A stretch of DNA of 15,742 bases, from positions 1-15,742 of the forward strand of contig WFTN01000217.1 of the NCBI GenBank assembly GCA_015485455.1, read 5' to 3'. This document shows, piece after piece, positions 13,701 through 15,742 of this stretch. The position numbers and the translations under genes were made by a program. The notes under the pieces were generated by a model. It did no database searches, had not been told where the DNA came from, and was given only the letters and a program-made list of their open reading frames with translations. Position 1 is the first letter of the stretch. Every line of letters starts with the position of its first letter. This DNA comes from Planctomycetota bacterium. GTDB taxonomy: Bacteria > Planctomycetota > GCA-002687715 > DRQF01.

Positions 13701-14816
13701 TTCACGCCAGCGCCACTTTTGCCCTTCGAAACGGGCGATTTCGTTTTGGCTGATAATCTGGGTTTGGGCTTTGGCGCAGCTTTGGCTTCCAACCCAGCTC
13801 CATGGACTATGCCCACATTTGTTACGGGCCTGGAAGAAACTGACTTTGTTGTTCAAGGACTGATCTGGGATGACACAAAAGTAATCCCTTTGTCGGTCAC
13901 AAACGGGGTACTTGTAAGTATACGCGAGAATCCACCAGTGAATCTCTTACCCCAAGCGGTGGTCGCCGATTCTAATTTTCAGGTCTTCACCAATAGCGCG
14001 GTGAATCTGGATGGTTCTATGTCCTTCGATCCAGAAGGGGCGACCTTGAATTACTCTTGGGTGCAAACTGGGGGCACCATGGTAACTTTGACGAATCCAG
14101 ATCAGGCTGTGGCCTCGTTTGTTGCTCCGGGTGGCGCAGAGGTTCTTCAGTTCGAATTGACCGTCAACGACGCCGTGAACCCGAGCGCCCCTGCTGCCGT
14201 ATCGGTTCAGGTTGTGCTCAACACCCCTATCGCTGATGCGGGCCCTGATCAAAACATTGTGACCAATGCGATGGTTGCCCTCGATGGCAGTGGGTCCTCT
14301 GATCCCCAAATGGACCCTCTTTCCTACAGTTGGACTCAAGTGAGCGGTACACCTGTTGTCTTGACCGGTGCGAATACCGTTTCTCCAACGTTCACAACAC
14401 CTCCTTCGTCTGCTGTTTTGGTGTTCCAATTGATAGTGGATGATGGTGGAAACATGAGCTCCCCGGATACTGTCACGATTACCGTATTAACGTCCTTCGC
14501 CAATGATGTATATCCGATCTTCTCGACGGTCTTAGTGGACTGCGGTGGTTTCAATAAAGTCTGTACCAACTGTCACAATAATCCAACTCCTGCTGGGGGA
14601 CTTCTCTTCGATCAGAGCGCTGCTGGTGTCTACACTGCTCTTCAGAGCGGGCGCGTTAACATCGCGAATCCTGCCCAGAGTCTTTTGCTCCGCAAGCCAT
14701 TGGCTGTAGGTGCAGGAGGAGTATCCCATGGAGGCGGCGATATTTTCTGTTCGACAGTGGATCCCAATTACATCACAATCTTGAACTGGATCATTGAGGG
14801 AGCCCTCAACAATTAA
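10755..14816 (+). CDS. Large secreted haem-c / beta-helix / PKD-repeat protein
   Basis: The ATG at 10755 was chosen over 10740 because GAGAGGG (10742-10748) stands 6 bases upstream and a signal peptide begins there (MRCIPLWFVLCLFVI, then LWSAMGQ). The product is 1353 residues. In order: a PKD-like beta domain (about 27-118); a cytochrome-like region (about 122-480) with haem-c sites CAVCH (303-307) and CRNCH (410-414); a right-handed parallel beta-helix region (about 493-895) starting VYVDSNASGTNDGSTWANAY, the onset seen in choice-of-anchor Q proteins; a beta domain (about 900-1055); two PKD/REJ-type domains (about 1063-1155 and 1156-1245), the second with ADAGPDQ and DGSGSSDPQ; and a C-terminal cytochrome domain (from 1248, FANDVYPIF) with CTNCH (1270-1274). 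It is probably exported or surface-bound, carries covalent haem, and may bind polysaccharide. Substrate and electron partners are unknown. The peroxiredoxin-like gene follows 94 bp downstream. Confidence 0.82.
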   Translation: MRCIPLWFVLCLFVISPTLWSAMGQQNQAPSISLGSVPLLTPGNTLANLTATVTDDGLPLGSVLTFSWCKFTGPGPVIFASPTQMQTTAQFDQAGVYDIIFSASDGDLVSTATITVTVERVMNVPIAVTNILNSFANPSLDPLYADRFLTLIQNTTNLNATGASYYAAIDPLNEKTTFAAFKANNGFIPGSPALVTSVGDSMTGCCTAGVYGNAGDLGFGRRMVMARNGGDIAFWVTNYFTVHDAVIEDPAGIILTVCMEYTATPGAQSSSRYVKFYMYDASGNRITDVDFDGRGPKPVPLSCAVCHGGVYAPGGTIPVDGRMGAFFMPFDLDQFDFSCEEATSREAHQDAFREFNGAILQSDASATLKDLIKGWYGGFGLPDATQNSKWVPPGWKTEPELYRQVVAPSCRNCHLTRTSASLDFDSSTDFTARQSQISGSLVFGPSPSGFRMPHAEATWERFWLSTTPHQPAVLASAFNNGVFVGLGTPPGRVYVDSNASGTNDGSTWANAYVSLSTALSDALAANSTIAEIWVASGTYLPDTTGLMNPRNGTFDIPDGIKIYGGFVSGDLLLEDRIPGANPSILSGDLNGDDLMVGKSDNVFHVVTFNQTGGETRLDGFEIRGGNAMGAIDPRGGGIYMVGGGPLLVRNNVVDNIAPSAGGMFIDGSGPVLVATSFYGNNGDTLAGGIWMTNASDVTIENSIFSYNLAEGVGGEAGFCLAEGGTLRLRNCTIFRNYSKQAGGGLIARDGATIEVSNSILWHNCTNGVRNEDDQILLDNSMGPVSLQIDYSMVDGLTGGFGGVNNTGADPLFVNGMGVDGILGTLDDDLRLQDGSPLVDAGNNDLVPVDQYDLDVNFDIAEKVPHDGAGMRRFFDSNLVADTGVGTGAIVDMGAIEMINGSLAPCGAGNIRVGVDGPHDVVRVNGSTGGSSRLVYVGTGENLTISVSQPPGQLFAPFALFIHLGLPMPSEVRTLDFGIGDMCFTPAPLLPFETGDFVLADNLGLGFGAALASNPAPWTMPTFVTGLEETDFVVQGLIWDDTKVIPLSVTNGVLVSIRENPPVNLLPQAVVADSNFQVFTNSAVNLDGSMSFDPEGATLNYSWVQTGGTMVTLTNPDQAVASFVAPGGAEVLQFELTVNDAVNPSAPAAVSVQVVLNTPIADAGPDQNIVTNAMVALDGSGSSDPQMDPLSYSWTQVSGTPVVLTGANTVSPTFTTPPSSAVLVFQLIVDDGGNMSSPDTVTITVLTSFANDVYPIFSTVLVDCGGFNKVCTNCHNNPTPAGGLLFDQSAAGVYTALQSGRVNIANPAQSLLLRKPLAVGAGGVSHGGGDIFCSTVDPNYITILNWIIEGALNN

Positions 14817-14827
14817 TGGCTCTTCTT

Positions 14828-14859
14828 TTGACAAATAGCTTGTGTGCTAAGCTCATACT
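14828..14859 (+). promoter_or_regulatory. Possible promoter for the redoxin lipoprotein gene
   Basis: TTGACA (14828-14833) is a perfect -35 consensus. The best -10-like hexamer, CATACT (14854-14859), is 20 bp away, longer than the usual 16-18 bp. It stands in the 94-bp gap before the redoxin gene, where a promoter would be expected. This is a weak call. Confidence 0.3.
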
Positions 14860-14910
14860 GGCGATGTCAGCAAACGAATTTTTCAGAGAAGTTAAGAACG
14901 AGAAACAACG

Positions 14911-15720
14911 ATGAACAAAAGACAAAATCTCCCCCTCGCTGCTTTAGTTTTTTGCGTCATGATTGGCACCATTCCCGGGTGCGGAAGTGACAGTGGCCGC
15001 AGCAAAAGGAGCGTTATCGACATGACTTGGTCTGGGGGACGGGGATATTCGACAGACTACAATCGTAGCCGTGATCGTTACCGAGGCTTGGTGCAACAAA
15101 TTCGTCTGTATGATGAAAAATACTATGAAAGTCACGTTCGCACGGAAGATGCCAATGGCAATCCCATCAAGCCTGTTGAACAAGTAGTCTTCACCGAATC
15201 CAAGGCAAACGTCCCCGTCAAGTCGGTCACCACTGCCGGTGTGAAGTCGAAGACTGAGCAAGGGAAGGGAGGTGCCGTTTTTCTAGACGCCAATCGCAAT
15301 GAAGTCCGCCTTGATGACTATCTGGGCAAACCTGTTGTTCTTGTCTTCACGCGAGGATTCCCAGGTTACATTTGCCCCATGTGCACCACATACACAGCTC
15401 AAATTACCGTCGCTCACCAAAAGTTCAAAGATGCCGGGGCAGAGGTGCTCATTGTCTTCCCAGGAGAGGCATCTCAAGTGGATGAGTTTATTGATGCTTG
15501 CCAGCAAATAGCAGAAACGGATGAGGTCTTGCCTTTCCCGATTCTCATTGACCCAGATTTGGCTGCAGTGAAGGCCTTCAATATCCGTGCTGATCTTTCT
15601 CTTCCAGCAACTTACATTTTTGACAAGAACGGCGATATCGCTTGGGGTTTTGTTGGCGAGCAACCTCACCAACGCCCCAGCGTTGCTGTGCTTCTTGAAG
15701 AAGTTAAGAAACTCAAATAG
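14911..15720 (+). CDS. Peroxiredoxin-like (AhpC/TSA-type) lipoprotein with CPMC motif
   Basis: The 269-residue product starts with a lipoprotein signal peptide: MNKRQNLPLAALVFCVMIGTIPGC, lipobox IPGC and lipidated Cys24. Residues 25-118 are a polar linker region with many charged residues. The redoxin domain spans about 120-267: GGAVFLDANRNEVRLDDYLGKPVVLVF, then TRGFPGYICPMCTTY with C155 and C158, AGAEVLIVFPG, PFPILIDPD and the cis-proline segment LPATYIFDKNGDI (P232). This is the AhpC/TSA-redoxin fold. C155 stands where the peroxidatic cysteine of peroxiredoxins lies, while the CxxC spacing resembles thioredoxin; the relative PRXL2-type proteins also use such pairs. It is probably anchored in a membrane, facing the periplasm, reducing peroxides or disulphides. 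It follows the haem-c protein gene on the same strand. Both cysteines are encoded by TGC/TGT-type codons, so no selenocysteine is involved here. The Shine-Dalgarno before the ATG is weak (GAGAA). Confidence 0.85.
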   Translation: MNKRQNLPLAALVFCVMIGTIPGCGSDSGRSKRSVIDMTWSGGRGYSTDYNRSRDRYRGLVQQIRLYDEKYYESHVRTEDANGNPIKPVEQVVFTESKANVPVKSVTTAGVKSKTEQGKGGAVFLDANRNEVRLDDYLGKPVVLVFTRGFPGYICPMCTTYTAQITVAHQKFKDAGAEVLIVFPGEASQVDEFIDACQQIAETDEVLPFPILIDPDLAAVKAFNIRADLSLPATYIFDKNGDIAWGFVGEQPHQRPSVAVLLEEVKKLK

Positions 15721-15742
15721 GTCTATTGCCTGTGTCGAACGA

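Noticed and set aside
15375..15384. A second selenocysteine site in the redoxin lipoprotein
   Set aside because: Both positions of the CPMC motif are ordinary TGC codons and there is no in-frame TGA in the gene.

Overview
The window looks like chromosomal DNA from a free-living bacterium, most likely Planctomycetota or a close relative. This rests on gene content only: a very large exported protein combining haem-c motifs, a parallel beta-helix and PKD-type repeats; exported M14 peptidases with acidic DxDxDG inserts; a membrane-anchored Ser/Thr kinase; a bacterial ELM1-family protein; and many exported proteins and lipoproteins. No rRNA, tRNA, CRISPR array, insertion sequence or phage gene was seen. 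The phylum is an inference.

Layout. 1-761 (-): an ELM1/DUF1022-family gene running off the left edge. 910-2581 (+): a polytopic membrane Ser/Thr kinase split into two reading frames exactly at the GTPxYMAPE segment of the kinase core, as if two bases were missing. 2865-3806 (+): an exported thioredoxin-fold protein whose reading frame contains one in-frame TGA, placed where the first cysteine of a CPPC active site should be. A hairpin with a GGUC apical loop follows directly, so this is read as a selenocysteine (UPPC) protein. 3838-3883: a strong hairpin that can end transcription from both sides. 3969-9750 (-): four genes in one direction. In transcription order they are a START/AHSA1-like plus phytanoyl-CoA-dioxygenase-like fusion, a glycine-zipper/TPR lipoprotein, an M14-like protein that has lost its catalytic residues, and an intact M14 zinc carboxypeptidase-like protein. 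The last two overlap by ATGA and are homologous along most of their length. 10050-10514 (+): a MarR-family regulator divergent from the dioxygenase fusion. 10755-14816 (+): a 1353-residue secreted protein with three CxxCH haem-c sites. 14911-15720 (+): a peroxiredoxin-like lipoprotein with a CPMC motif.

How the genes may work together. Most products are predicted to act outside the cytoplasm. Three concern thiol, selenol or haem redox chemistry (the selenoprotein, the CPMC lipoprotein and the multi-haem beta-helix protein). The M14 pair is a translationally coupled enzyme/pseudoenzyme pair. The MarR gene and the dioxygenase fusion share a 299-bp divergent region with a short inverted repeat that could be an operator.

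The main result is the selenocysteine thioredoxin-like gene with its SECIS-like element. A standard gene caller would break it into two fragments or call it a pseudogene. The next most notable items are the M14 pseudoenzyme pair and the frameshifted kinase.
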